The notes under the pieces were generated by a model. The model did no database searches, was not told where the DNA came from, and saw only the letters and a list, made by a program, of their open reading frames with translations. This document shows positions 35,790 to 44,458 of a DNA stretch of 64,000 nt, in pieces. Where the stretch lies: positions 1 through 64,000 of the forward strand of contig NZ_CALTYA010000012.1 of assembly GCF_943913405.1 (NCBI RefSeq), in the 5' to 3' direction. Origin of the DNA: an uncultured Flavobacterium sp. GTDB lineage: Bacteria > Bacteroidota > Bacteroidia > Flavobacteriales > Flavobacteriaceae. How positions within the stretch are numbered: the first letter of the stretch is position 1; every line of letters starts with the position of its first letter. The position numbers and the translations under genes were made by a program.

Positions 35790-36578
35790 TTATACTTTCG
35801 CAACCGGAGTTTTTGCTGTTTCATATTTCTTAGCAACAACATCCCAATTGATTAGATTAAAGAAAGCGGTAATATAATCTGGACGTTTGTTTTGGTATTT
35901 CAAATAATAAGCGTGTTCCCAAACATCTAATCCTAAAATTGGAGTTCCAGAAACAGATTGGTTTGGCATCAACGGATTATCTTGGTTTGCAGTACTTCCT
36001 ACAACCAATTTGCCTGATTTATCTAAAACCAGCCAAGCCCATCCTGAGCCAAATTGTTTTGTAGCCGCTTCAGTCAATTGCGTTTTGAAAGTCTCAAAAG
36101 AACCAAAATCCTTTTTGATAGCTTCAGCTAAAGCTCCTGTTGGTTCACCGCCTTTGTTAGCGCCCATGATTTCCCAGTAAAGATTGTGATTGAAATAACC
36201 GCCAGCATTATTTCTTACGACCTTGTTTTCAAGATCTAATTTTGCTAGGATTTCTTCAATAGTTTGTTTTTCTAAAGCTGTTCCAGCGATTGCTTTATTC
36301 AAATTATTCACATAACCAACATGGTGTTTTGAATAATGAATTTCAACAGTTTTAGCATCAATATACGGTTCCAAAGCATTGTAAGCATAAGGAAGTTTCA
36401 TCATCTTAAAAGTTCCCGGATCAGCGGCAACATCTTCTGGATTACCAACTGCAGTCGCTTTTTCTTCAGTATTTTCAGGAAGAGGAACTTGTACTTCTTC
36501 TAATTTTTTTTCTTTGTTGCAAGATTGCAACGCAAGAACTAATACTAAGCTAGAAAGTAATAATTTGGTCTTTTTCAT
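35790..36578 (-). CDS. Fe/Mn superoxide dismutase, predicted lipoprotein
   Basis: 262 residues. Residues 1-20 are a lipoprotein signal peptide ending in the lipobox LQSC, so Cys20 should be lipidated. A ~40-residue acidic linker follows, then a full Fe/Mn dismutase domain from about 57. The metal ligands by family alignment are His81 (EIHYSKHH), His131 (FNHNLYW), Asp218 and His222 (DVWEHAYYL). It converts superoxide to O2 and H2O2. Ordinary SodA/B proteins are cytoplasmic and ~200 residues; this one should sit on a membrane facing the periplasm or surface. Fe versus Mn use is not clear from sequence. The acyl-CoA-binding gene begins 5 nt downstream of no shared start; they may be one transcript. 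Confidence 0.9.
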   Translation of the reverse strand: MKKTKLLLSSLVLVLALQSCNKEKKLEEVQVPLPENTEEKATAVGNPEDVAADPGTFKMMKLPYAYNALEPYIDAKTVEIHYSKHHVGYVNNLNKAIAGTALEKQTIEEILAKLDLENKVVRNNAGGYFNHNLYWEIMGANKGGEPTGALAEAIKKDFGSFETFKTQLTEAATKQFGSGWAWLVLDKSGKLVVGSTANQDNPLMPNQSVSGTPILGLDVWEHAYYLKYQNKRPDYITAFFNLINWDVVAKKYETAKTPVAKV

Positions 36579-36583
36579 AGTAA

Positions 36584-36850
36584 TTATTTTTTGATCAGTG
36601 AATTAATAGTTTCGATATAAAACTGTTTTGCCTCGTCGCTTGATAAATGACTGATTTGCATCCAAGCATTGGTTTTAAAAGCATCTCTTAAATCCAAGCG
36701 TCCCATGCGATTTGCTTGTGCAGTTCCTTGGGTTGCTTGTTTGTAATAGGCATAAATACGCAACATGACGTCTTGTGGCAAAGCTTCGTTCATGTTTGAA
36801 GCCAGTTCAAAAGCTTCTTCAAATCGTGTATCTAGATCTTTTTCAGACAT
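36584..36850 (-). CDS. Acyl-CoA-binding protein
   Basis: 88 residues, a complete four-helix acyl-CoA-binding domain: FEEAFELASN, LPQDVMLRIYAYYKQATQGT (binding Tyr and Lys) and the DAFKTNAWMQI helix that corresponds to KWDAW in eukaryotes. It should bind long-chain acyl-CoA esters in the cytoplasm. Such proteins are mainly eukaryotic but recur in Bacteroidota. It overlaps the psd gene by one base and so belongs with the phospholipid genes psd and cdsA, which supports a role in supplying or buffering acyl chains. Confidence 0.88.
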   Translation of the reverse strand: MSEKDLDTRFEEAFELASNMNEALPQDVMLRIYAYYKQATQGTAQANRMGRLDLRDAFKTNAWMQISHLSSDEAKQFYIETINSLIKK

Positions 36851-37512
36851 TAATTTTTCGCTGCAATTACTGTTATTCCTCCAACTGCTTTTTGGTTCAG
36901 TTTTACGTTTACTTCAGTTCCAAGAGGAAGATATAAATCAACTCTTGATCCAAATTTGATAAAACCGGCATCTTCTCCTTGAATCACCTGCATTCCTTCT
37001 TCTGCATAATTCACAATTCTTCTAGCCAAAGCCCCCGCAATTTGACGGTATAAAATAGCTCCGAAAGTATTGTTTTCTAATACTACAGAAGTTCTCTCGT
37101 TTTCCTCACTCGCTTTTGGATGCCAAGCTACAAGATATTTTCCTGGATGGTATTTGCTGTATTTTACAACTCCATTCATGGCATAACGCGTTACGTGAAC
37201 GTTGATCGGCGACATGAAAATTGAAACCATCAATCTTTTATCTTTGAAATATTCAGGTTCAAAAACTTCTTCAATTACAACTACTTTTCCATCAACTGGA
37301 GCAATTATTTTATTGTCATTGATGTCAGTAAATCTTCTTGGATTTCTGAAAAACTGCAACACTAATATAAGAAATAATAGTGAAACAATCTGAACAATTT
37401 TTAAAAGCCAGAAGTTGTTCTTGATAAAAACATCTGATAATAAAACGATTGCAACAACGATTGCGCAAGTAATTAAAATGATTTTCGCTCCTTCTTTATG
37501 AAATTTAAGCAT
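36850..37512 (-). CDS. psd: Phosphatidylserine decarboxylase (short form)
   Basis: 220 residues. It makes phosphatidylethanolamine from phosphatidylserine in the inner membrane. Two N-terminal membrane helices (about 8-50) are followed by VAPVDGKVV-type IIAPVDGKVVVIEE, SPINVHVTR with the conserved His, and near the C-terminus FGSRVDLYLPLG. There the Gly-Ser bond should self-cleave to create the pyruvoyl group on the small subunit. The length fits the short Bacteroidota/archaeal-type enzyme, not the ~320-residue enterobacterial form. It overlaps cdsA by 8 bases upstream and the acyl-CoA-binding gene by one base downstream. Confidence 0.92.
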   Translation of the reverse strand: MLKFHKEGAKIILITCAIVVAIVLLSDVFIKNNFWLLKIVQIVSLLFLILVLQFFRNPRRFTDINDNKIIAPVDGKVVVIEEVFEPEYFKDKRLMVSIFMSPINVHVTRYAMNGVVKYSKYHPGKYLVAWHPKASEENERTSVVLENNTFGAILYRQIAGALARRIVNYAEEGMQVIQGEDAGFIKFGSRVDLYLPLGTEVNVKLNQKAVGGITVIAAKN

Positions 37513-38308
37513 AGTTTAAGATTTGGTAAAACAAAAATATGAATGGTGATGCAAATATAATACTATCTAATCGATCTAGAATGCCTCCGTGGCCCGGCAT
37601 TATTTTTCCGCTGTCTTTTACGCCAGCAATTCTCTTGAATTTTGATTCGATCAAATCGCCTATAGTTCCGAAAATTCCGGTGATCAAAGCCAATGAAATC
37701 CAGATGAATAAAGGCTGTTTAGTATAATAGAGTGCAATTATGATTCCCGAGATAATAGCAAAAACAAGACCTCCAAAGAATCCTTCCAAAGTTTTCTTAG
37801 GAGATATTTTTTCGTAAAGTTTTGTTTTTCCTATAGATTTTCCGACCAAATAAGCAAAAGTGTCATTTGTCCAGATAATAATGAAAATGCTGATAAGAAT
37901 TTCAGGCTTGAAAGTTGTTCCTGCGTAAGGAATTTTAGTCAAAATAATTATCGGAAGTATGATATAGCCAATCAAATATACATATTTTGATTGCTTGTCA
38001 ATATGCTGTCTTTTATCGCTAAAAAGAAAAAAGATAAGTCGGATGGAAATAAAAAGAGTAGCAGCAGTTAAAAGATAATCGTTGGTTTTGCTGAAAGTAT
38101 TGAAATATGAAAAAAGGATAAATCCAATAACAGCAATAACAATTGGCTGTGTTTTTTTGAGATTTACCAAATCGCAAAATTCTGCCGTGCAAATAACCAA
38201 GAAACTGCCAAAAAGCACTAAAAAACTTTCAGGTGAAAATAATGTCGCCCCAACTAATAAAATGATATAAACTAGGCCTGATAACGCTCTCGTCAGTGTT
38301 TCATTCAT
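37505..38308 (-). CDS. cdsA: Phosphatidate cytidylyltransferase
   Basis: 267 residues with about seven membrane helices. CdsA makes CDP-diacylglycerol from phosphatidate and CTP, the branch point of phospholipid synthesis. The family signature GVKDSGKIMPGHGGILDRLDS lies at the C-terminus with both Asp residues that hold Mg2+, and SPKKTLEGFFGG upstream is also typical. It overlaps psd by 8 bases and follows the LUD-domain gene by one base, so a tightly packed operon with psd is clear. Confidence 0.94.
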   Translation of the reverse strand: MNETLTRALSGLVYIILLVGATLFSPESFLVLFGSFLVICTAEFCDLVNLKKTQPIVIAVIGFILFSYFNTFSKTNDYLLTAATLFISIRLIFFLFSDKRQHIDKQSKYVYLIGYIILPIIILTKIPYAGTTFKPEILISIFIIIWTNDTFAYLVGKSIGKTKLYEKISPKKTLEGFFGGLVFAIISGIIIALYYTKQPLFIWISLALITGIFGTIGDLIESKFKRIAGVKDSGKIMPGHGGILDRLDSIIFASPFIFLFYQILNYA

Positions 38309-38309
38309 T

Positions 38310-38906
38310 TTAAAGATCTTCTAAAAGCAAAAGGTATAAATTCTTGGCAACACTTCCATATTGCAGGAAATCTTCTTCTTTGGCTTTTTCAAAATATTTA
38401 ATGGTAGTGATATTTGTAGGATAATCTCTGTCGTATTTTTTCTTAATTTCACGAAGGCCATCGCTTTTGCTTTGTAGGATTTGGCTCGTGGTAGCAAGAA
38501 TGACAATATTTGCAGGAAGCTCATTTGGCTTGTTCTGCTTGATTTGGTTGGAAGAAAATAAAACCGAACCTTCATCAGCAATCAGGTTTTCGCAACTTGC
38601 CAATAAAAATTTCGGATTTGCAGGCTTTACAAAACCTAACTTATTTTCTTCAAGCAGGCTGTATAATTTTGGCTCGAAGCACAATGCTTCAGATTCAAAC
38701 CAGTCATTTTCTTCAAGAATATGTTCGAAATGCTCTTTTACTTCTTCTAGATTTTCACAATACAAGAATTTACCTCCATTTTTTTTAAAATTGAGTGTAA
38801 ATAATTCGTCAGCCGGAATAATAGCTTCTGGATTAAATGGACTTTGGTCTCTGTCTTTATCTTCTTCCGAAGATTCGTTGCCAAAAAGTTTTTTAAAAAG
38901 ACTCAT
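38310..38906 (-). CDS. LUD domain protein (LutC/YkgG-like)
   Basis: 198 residues. The C-terminal ~130 residues match the LUD fold of LutC/YkgG: the SCENLIADEGSVLFSSNQ strand pair followed by LPANIVILATTSQIL. LutC belongs to a lactate-oxidation complex in other bacteria, but no lutA/lutB partners are here. In this window it is packed one base before cdsA and downstream of ftsH, so a lactate role is doubtful. The first 35 residues are acidic and variable. Function is left open. Confidence 0.75.
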   Translation of the reverse strand: MSLFKKLFGNESSEEDKDRDQSPFNPEAIIPADELFTLNFKKNGGKFLYCENLEEVKEHFEHILEENDWFESEALCFEPKLYSLLEENKLGFVKPANPKFLLASCENLIADEGSVLFSSNQIKQNKPNELPANIVILATTSQILQSKSDGLREIKKKYDRDYPTNITTIKYFEKAKEEDFLQYGSVAKNLYLLLLEDL

Positions 38907-38950
38907 AAATTAGTCAAATTCTTTGTTTGTGATTTGATAACAACCAAAGA

Positions 38951-38994
38951 TAAAAAAATCTTAATTCAAAACTGCTTTTGAATTAAGATTTTTT
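38951..38994 (-). terminator. ftsH terminator
   Basis: Perfect 15-bp stem AATCTTAATTCAAAA (38957-38971) with TTTTGAATTAAGATT (38976-38990), tetraloop CTGC, A-run and T-run on either side. It separates ftsH from the LUD-cdsA-psd group. Confidence 0.85.
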
Positions 38995-39015
38995 AAAATT
39001 TCTTAAATGTATATT

Positions 39016-40959
39016 TTACTCTTCGAATACTTCTTCAACTGCCTCGCCAAAAGCACGTTTCCCGAAAATAGTTTCTAAATCGTCTTTGAAAATAACCTCT
39101 TTTTCAATAAGGATATTAGCCAATTCATTCAATTTGTCTTTATTTTCTTCTAGAATTCGGATTGCACGTTGGTATTGACCTTCGATTAAGTCTGAAATTT
39201 CCTTGTCAATAACCTTCGCCGTGTCTTCAGAATAGGGTTTTCCGAAGCTGTATTCGCTCTGCCCTGATGAATCATAATAAGTCACGTTTCCTAGTTTTTC
39301 ATTCAAACCATAAACGGTAACCATTGCTCTTGCTTGTTTTGTAACTTTTTCCAAGTCACTCAAAGCGCCAGTTGAAATTCTGTCAAAAGTTACTTTTTCA
39401 GCCGCACGTCCGCCCATTGTAGCGCACATTTCGTCAAGCATTTGATCTGTTCTAACAATCTGTCTTTCTTCTGGCAGATACCAAGCAGCGCCTAAACTTT
39501 GACCTCTAGGAACAATCGTTACTTTTACCAAAGGAGCAGCGTGCTCTAACATCCAGCTTACAGTTGCGTGTCCAGCTTCGTGAATCGCAATTGCTCTTTT
39601 TTCTTCTGGAGTAATGATTTTATTTTTCTTTTCAAGACCGCCGACAATTCTGTCAACTGCATCTAAAAAGTCTTGCTTGTCTACTGCTTTTTTGTCATTT
39701 CTTGCCGCAATCAAAGCTGCTTCGTTACAAACATTCGCAATGTCAGCACCAGAAAAACCTGGAGTTTGTTTTGCCAAAAAGTCTGTATCTAAACCTTCTA
39801 CTTTTTTCAAAGGAGCCAAATGCACTTCAAAAATTTCTTTTCTTTCCTTGATGTCTGGAAGATCAACATAAATCTGTCTGTCAAAACGACCCGCACGCAT
39901 TAATGCTTTATCTAAGACATCAGCTCTGTTGGTTGCAGCCAAAACGATTACGTTTGTATTTGTACCAAAACCATCCATTTCTGTAAGTAATTGGTTCAAA
40001 GTGTTTTCGCGTTCATCGTTAGAGCCTGACATATTGTTTTTTCCTCTGGCACGACCAACAGCGTCAATCTCATCAATAAAAATGATTGCAGGAGATTTCT
40101 CTTTTGCTTGCTTGAACAAATCTCTTACACGAGAAGCTCCAACACCCACAAACATTTCAACAAAATCAGAACCAGAAAGCGAGAAGAAAGGAACTTTTGC
40201 TTCACCAGCAACCGCTTTTGCAAGCAATGTTTTTCCTGTTCCCGGAGGTCCTACTAAAAGGGCTCCTTTTGGAATTTTTCCACCAAGATTTGTATATTTT
40301 TCAGGATTTTTCAAGAATTCAACGATTTCTTGAACTTCTTCTTTTGCACCTTCTAAGCCAGCTACATCTTTAAATGTAATTTTTACATCCGTTTTTTCGT
40401 CAAAAAGTTTTGCTTTTGATTTTCCGATATTGAAAATCTGACCGCCACCGCCAGCACCACCGCCAGCTGACATTCTTCTCATGATGAAAAGCCAGATTCC
40501 AACGATAATGATGATTGGCAAAAGAGTTAAGAAAATTCCTCCCCAGTCATTCTTTGGTTTGTAGTCAAAATCTTTTAATTTTCCTTCAGCTTGCGCTTTT
40601 TCCAATTTTTCTTGGAAAGATTTTGTGTCTCCAACGTCTTCAATGACATAATGAGGTCCTTTGTTTTCATTGTCAAACATGTCTTTTGTGACATCTTTAT
40701 TCGCAGGATCTGCTAAACCAGTCTTGTTTAAGAAAATTTCAGCTTCGCTTCGGTTATAAATAATAACTTTGTCGACTTGATTTTTCTCTAAAAGGGCATT
40801 GAAAGCAGATGATTTTATCTTTCCAGCTTCTTCTAATTTAGCACTGCCACCTGCAGCAAAATTCCAAATTATAAAAAAAGCAATAAGTCCGCCGTAAATC
40901 CACCAAGGACTGAACCTAAATTTATTAGGTGTTGGGTTTGAGTTTTTATCTTTAGCCAT
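39016..40959 (-). CDS. ftsH: ATP-dependent zinc metalloprotease FtsH
   Basis: 647 residues. Two membrane helices (about 17-34 and 137-160) flank a periplasmic domain. An AAA+ domain follows with Walker A GPPGTGKT, Walker B IIFIDEID, pore loop MFVGVGA and arginine-finger region RAGRFDRQI. The M41 protease domain has HEAGHA, the zinc-binding HEXXH, with the third Asp ligand later. It degrades misfolded membrane proteins and selected regulators. The C-terminus is slightly shorter than E. coli FtsH after the protease. It starts 15 nt after rsfS and the two are probably co-transcribed. Confidence 0.97.
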   Translation of the reverse strand: MAKDKNSNPTPNKFRFSPWWIYGGLIAFFIIWNFAAGGSAKLEEAGKIKSSAFNALLEKNQVDKVIIYNRSEAEIFLNKTGLADPANKDVTKDMFDNENKGPHYVIEDVGDTKSFQEKLEKAQAEGKLKDFDYKPKNDWGGIFLTLLPIIIIVGIWLFIMRRMSAGGGAGGGGQIFNIGKSKAKLFDEKTDVKITFKDVAGLEGAKEEVQEIVEFLKNPEKYTNLGGKIPKGALLVGPPGTGKTLLAKAVAGEAKVPFFSLSGSDFVEMFVGVGASRVRDLFKQAKEKSPAIIFIDEIDAVGRARGKNNMSGSNDERENTLNQLLTEMDGFGTNTNVIVLAATNRADVLDKALMRAGRFDRQIYVDLPDIKERKEIFEVHLAPLKKVEGLDTDFLAKQTPGFSGADIANVCNEAALIAARNDKKAVDKQDFLDAVDRIVGGLEKKNKIITPEEKRAIAIHEAGHATVSWMLEHAAPLVKVTIVPRGQSLGAAWYLPEERQIVRTDQMLDEMCATMGGRAAEKVTFDRISTGALSDLEKVTKQARAMVTVYGLNEKLGNVTYYDSSGQSEYSFGKPYSEDTAKVIDKEISDLIEGQYQRAIRILEENKDKLNELANILIEKEVIFKDDLETIFGKRAFGEAVEEVFEE

Positions 40960-40974
40960 TGCTATTTGTTCTTT

Positions 40975-41346
40975 TTAGTATTTGTTTTGTATGGTTGTAA
41001 TCTTCGCATCACCCCACAAACTCTCGATATTGTAGTATTCACGGATGTGTTTTTGGAAAACGTGAACAACAATGTTTACATAATCCATCAAAACCCATTC
41101 GCCATTTTCAGCACCTTCAACGTGCCAAGGCTTATCCTTTAATTCTTTGGAAACCATTTTTTGAACCGAGTTAACGATCGAGTTAACTTGTGTATTTGAA
41201 GTACCGTTGCAAATTACAAAATAGTCGCAAACAGTGTTGTCGATTGCTCTTAAATCTAGTATGTCAATGTCATTACCTTTAACTTCTTCAATCCCTTTGA
41301 TGATGTTTGCCAACAAATCATCATTGCTTATATTTTTTTTCGCCAT
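40975..41346 (-). CDS. rsfS: Ribosomal silencing factor RsfS
   Basis: 123 residues, full RsfS/Iojap/YbeB family: the KGNDIDILDLRAIDNTVCDYFVICNGTSNTQV core and WHVEGAENGEWVLMDYVNIVVHVFQKHIREYYNIESLWGDA motif run. It binds uL14 on the large ribosomal subunit and blocks subunit joining in starvation. A TAACTTTG -7 box lies 20 nt upstream, back-to-back with that of birA. Confidence 0.95.
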   Translation of the reverse strand: MAKKNISNDDLLANIIKGIEEVKGNDIDILDLRAIDNTVCDYFVICNGTSNTQVNSIVNSVQKMVSKELKDKPWHVEGAENGEWVLMDYVNIVVHVFQKHIREYYNIESLWGDAKITTIQNKY

Positions 41347-41366
41347 TTAAATTTTATATGTTTTCG

Positions 41367-41374
41367 CAAAGTTA
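41367..41374 (-). promoter_or_regulatory. rsfS -7 box TAACTTTG
   Basis: Exact TAnnTTTG on the minus strand, 20 nt before the rsfS ATG. Confidence 0.5.
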
Positions 41375-41388
41375 TCATTTTTTGTCTT

Positions 41389-41396
41389 TATTTTTG
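41389..41396 (+). promoter_or_regulatory. birA -7 box TATTTTTG
   Basis: Exact TAnnTTTG, 42 nt before the birA ATG, and only 14 nt from the opposing rsfS -7 box; the two promoters must overlap. Confidence 0.45.
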
Positions 41397-41438
41397 AACC
41401 TTAACATAAGATTAAAAAGATAAACTTCAATTATTCAC

Positions 41439-42170
41439 ATGAACATCATCAAACTCGATGCCATTAACTCTACGAACGATTATCTGAAAGGATTATTGCA
41501 ACGTCAGTTCGTAGAAAACTTTACAATTATTACAGCTGAAAATCAAACTAACGGACGCGGACAGATGGGGTCTGAATGGAAAATTGAATCTGGTAAAAAC
41601 TTGACTTTTAGTGTGTTGATAAAGGATTTGCTTCTTGAAATCAACCATATTTTTCACTTAAATGTTGCTGTCGCAGTGAGTATTATCGAGACTCTTTCTG
41701 AATTAGAAATTAAAGATTGTGCTATAAAATGGCCAAACGACATTTTGGCAGAAGGAAAAAAAGTTGGCGGAGTATTAATTGAAAACAGCATAAAAAGTGA
41801 CGGAGAAATTTTTTCAATTATTGGTATAGGCTTGAATGTCAATCAAAAAAGCTTTCAAAACCTGCCAAAAGCTTCTTCACTTTCTGTATTGAAAAACTGC
41901 GATTTTGACAAAGAAGAAATCCTGATTTCTATTGCAAAAAACTTGAATCGCAATATTTCGCTGATTATGAATAAGAATACTACAGAAATTTGGAAAAAAT
42001 ACCATTCAAAATTATACAAAAAAGGAATTCCGATGCCTTTTGAAGGAAAAGACGGAAAAAAGTTCATGGGCATAATTAAAGGCGTAGACCAAGCCGGAAA
42101 ACTGAATGTAATTCTAGAAAATGATACTGTAAAAGCTTTTGATATAAAGCAAGTCAGCCTTTTGTATTAA
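41439..42170 (+). CDS. birA: Biotin--[acetyl-CoA-carboxylase] ligase
   Basis: 243 residues, ligase-only form without an N-terminal DNA-binding domain, so not a biotin repressor. It attaches biotin to the carboxyl carrier protein via biotinyl-AMP. Motifs: STNDYLK near the N-terminus, NGRGQMGSEW (the GRGRxGxxW loop, here GRGQMGSEW), IKWPNDI and KVGGVLIE with the catalytic Lys residues. The C-terminal small SH3-like domain is present. Its stop overlaps the stop of the convergent phytochrome gene in TTAA. Confidence 0.93.
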   Translation: MNIIKLDAINSTNDYLKGLLQRQFVENFTIITAENQTNGRGQMGSEWKIESGKNLTFSVLIKDLLLEINHIFHLNVAVAVSIIETLSELEIKDCAIKWPNDILAEGKKVGGVLIENSIKSDGEIFSIIGIGLNVNQKSFQNLPKASSLSVLKNCDFDKEEILISIAKNLNRNISLIMNKNTTEIWKKYHSKLYKKGIPMPFEGKDGKKFMGIIKGVDQAGKLNVILENDTVKAFDIKQVSLLY

Positions 42171-44455
42171 TTGATATTTTGAATTTCTAAAGGAAAATAT
42201 AGCTTGAAAATAGCCCCGCTATCAGGAATTCCTTCTGCAAGAATATAGCCTTTGTGAACTTGCATGATTTTTTTGCATAAAGCCAATCCAACACCAGAAC
42301 CTTTATATTCTTCTTGTCCGTGCAGTCGGCTAAAAATGTTGAAGATATTTTCTGCAAATTTTTGCTCAAAACCAATTCCGTTGTCAGAAAATTGGATAGT
42401 TTCATACAATTCATCTGGATTATTGCTGAAGCTTACCTTCTGTTTTCCAAGTGAAGAAATAGTGACTTTTGGCGCTTTGTCTGCAAAAGAATATTTTAAG
42501 GAATTTTGGACTAAATTAGAAAAAAGCTGTTTTAAAAGAAATGTTATTCCATAAATATCAGGCAATTCCTGAATATCAACAACAGCATTTTTTTCATAAA
42601 TCATCTCTTGCAAATCGGCTAAAACTTCTTTTAAAACATCCTTCGGATTTACTTGAACAAAAGATTCGTCAATATGCTGGATTTTTGTATATTTCAGAAT
42701 ATCAATCAAAAGCGTCTGCATTCGATTTGCCGAATTGTTCATTCTTTGTAAAGAATTTGCTACATTTTCAGAAATCTGCTCGTCTTCCTTGCCTAAAATT
42801 CGCGACGAAATCATTTGGATTTTTCGCAAAGGTTCTTGCAAATCGTGGGTGCTGATCCAATTTATATTTTCGAGTTCAGAGTTCGTTTCTTTTAAAACTT
42901 CGCTCAATTTTCGATATTTTTCTTCTTCCTGTGCCATCAAAATCAAATTCAGCTGTTTTTGAATCGCATGTGAATAATTTGCGGCTGCATTTAACTCAGG
43001 ATCAAGCCAAACATTACTTTGGCATTTGATGATTTCTCTCCAAAGTTTAAAAGAATTCCTTGGCGAAAGTCCGTTTTTGTCTTTTACAATCGCTTTCGTC
43101 GGATCTCCAGCCCAATTTACTTCTGTTAGTGTTTCAGGTCTGTACCAAATGATACAGTTATTATTGTCAATTCCTAAAGAATGGTAAATAATACCTGATG
43201 CATTTTCGCAGTTTTCTAGCAGATTTTCTGGAATTATATCAATAAGTTTGTCTGTAGAAAGCTGAGTATTTCCGGTATGTTGCGAAAGCCATCCTGATAA
43301 AACTAGAATGTCATTGTCACTCGGAAGCAATCCGTTTTTATAAATATTTCCGTTGATAATTATCGTAACCCCAGAAGCATTACAAAGCTCTAAAAGTTCT
43401 GGTTTTTGGACTAAAATTTCAAACGAACTTTCTTTGGCAGGAAGCTCAACAGCGTTGATTTTTTCTAAAGCCAGATTTGATTTCCTCGAAATTTCATATT
43501 CTTCATTTGATTGGCGAATATCAATCTGAGAAGTTATAAAATGGCCCTGCAATTGTGCTGCCAAGCGAATTTCTGGTGTAAGATTTTTTTGAGAATAATG
43601 GTGGCACGCAATCAATCCCCACAATTTTTTTTTGTGGATCAAAGAAATTGTCAAAGTCGCACCCACGCCCATATTGCTCAAATATTGAACATGCATTGGC
43701 GAAGTGCTTCGCAAGATGGAAAGACTTAAATTCAAGTTTTTTGCATCATTTCCGTCGTCAACCGTATAAATTGGAACTGGTTCATAATTTATATCAACGA
43801 TTAAACGCAAAAGATTTTGCATATACAATTCCCTTGCCTGTGGCGGAATGTCAGTGTGCGGATAGTGCAAGCCGAAAAAAGATTCTAAATCATCACGAAC
43901 GCTTTCTGCAAAAACTTCGCCGTTGTAATCTTTGTCAAAACGGTAAACCATTACGCGGTCATAACCTGTGATTTCACGCGTTCCTTTGGCAACCATGTCG
44001 CAAAGTTCTTTCAGCGTATGCGTCTCATTCATGTAAGAAAGAAACTGCGAAGTCTGATCATAAACATCAGAAAGCTTTTTGTTGTTTTCTGATGTCGGTT
44101 CGCCTTCTAAAATATAAATATTTTCACTTTTGTGAATTGTGCATAAAAAATCTTTCCCAACCAAATTCAAACGGAGCGGAGAGGACGAAAGCAAAAGATT
44201 TTTAGAAATATATTCTCGTAATAAATTCTCCTGCACCTCGCCAAATGCGACTTTGAAATCAACATTGAGAACTTGCTTATAATCAATTTCAAGATAATTA
44301 GAGATATTGCCACTGCAGAAATCAATTTTCCATACATCAGAGTTTATTCCAATTAAAAAACCATGAGGCTGAATGCTTCCTGGAATGTGTATGGGTTCGA
44401 ATTCGCAATTCGTGAGGTTAACGATATCACGATTAACAATGTCCTTAATCTTCAT
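42167..44455 (-). CDS. Bacteriophytochrome sensor histidine kinase
   Basis: 762 residues: PAS-GAF-PHY photosensor plus HisKA and HATPase domains. Cys17 (TNCEFEPIHIPGSIQPHG) is the expected biliverdin attachment site. The GAF domain has DIPPQARELY (202-211), RSTSPMHVQYLSNMGV with chromophore His255, and LIACHH (281-286). The PHY tongue has SPRNSF (464-469). His537 in THDLQEP is the phospho-acceptor; Asn651, DNGIG (691-695) and GSGVGL (719-724) form the ATP site. It senses red/far-red light in the cytoplasm and should phosphorylate the receiver encoded two genes upstream. It begins 3 nt after the heme oxygenase gene. Confidence 0.95.
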   Translation of the reverse strand: MKIKDIVNRDIVNLTNCEFEPIHIPGSIQPHGFLIGINSDVWKIDFCSGNISNYLEIDYKQVLNVDFKVAFGEVQENLLREYISKNLLLSSSPLRLNLVGKDFLCTIHKSENIYILEGEPTSENNKKLSDVYDQTSQFLSYMNETHTLKELCDMVAKGTREITGYDRVMVYRFDKDYNGEVFAESVRDDLESFFGLHYPHTDIPPQARELYMQNLLRLIVDINYEPVPIYTVDDGNDAKNLNLSLSILRSTSPMHVQYLSNMGVGATLTISLIHKKKLWGLIACHHYSQKNLTPEIRLAAQLQGHFITSQIDIRQSNEEYEISRKSNLALEKINAVELPAKESSFEILVQKPELLELCNASGVTIIINGNIYKNGLLPSDNDILVLSGWLSQHTGNTQLSTDKLIDIIPENLLENCENASGIIYHSLGIDNNNCIIWYRPETLTEVNWAGDPTKAIVKDKNGLSPRNSFKLWREIIKCQSNVWLDPELNAAANYSHAIQKQLNLILMAQEEEKYRKLSEVLKETNSELENINWISTHDLQEPLRKIQMISSRILGKEDEQISENVANSLQRMNNSANRMQTLLIDILKYTKIQHIDESFVQVNPKDVLKEVLADLQEMIYEKNAVVDIQELPDIYGITFLLKQLFSNLVQNSLKYSFADKAPKVTISSLGKQKVSFSNNPDELYETIQFSDNGIGFEQKFAENIFNIFSRLHGQEEYKGSGVGLALCKKIMQVHKGYILAEGIPDSGAIFKLYFPLEIQNIN

Positions 44456-44458
44456 AAA

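Noticed and set aside
36584..41346. A single rsfS-to-acyl-CoA-binding-protein operon
   Set aside because: A strong terminator after ftsH (38951-38994) splits it; I treat rsfS-ftsH and LUD-cdsA-psd-acyl-CoA-binding gene as two units.
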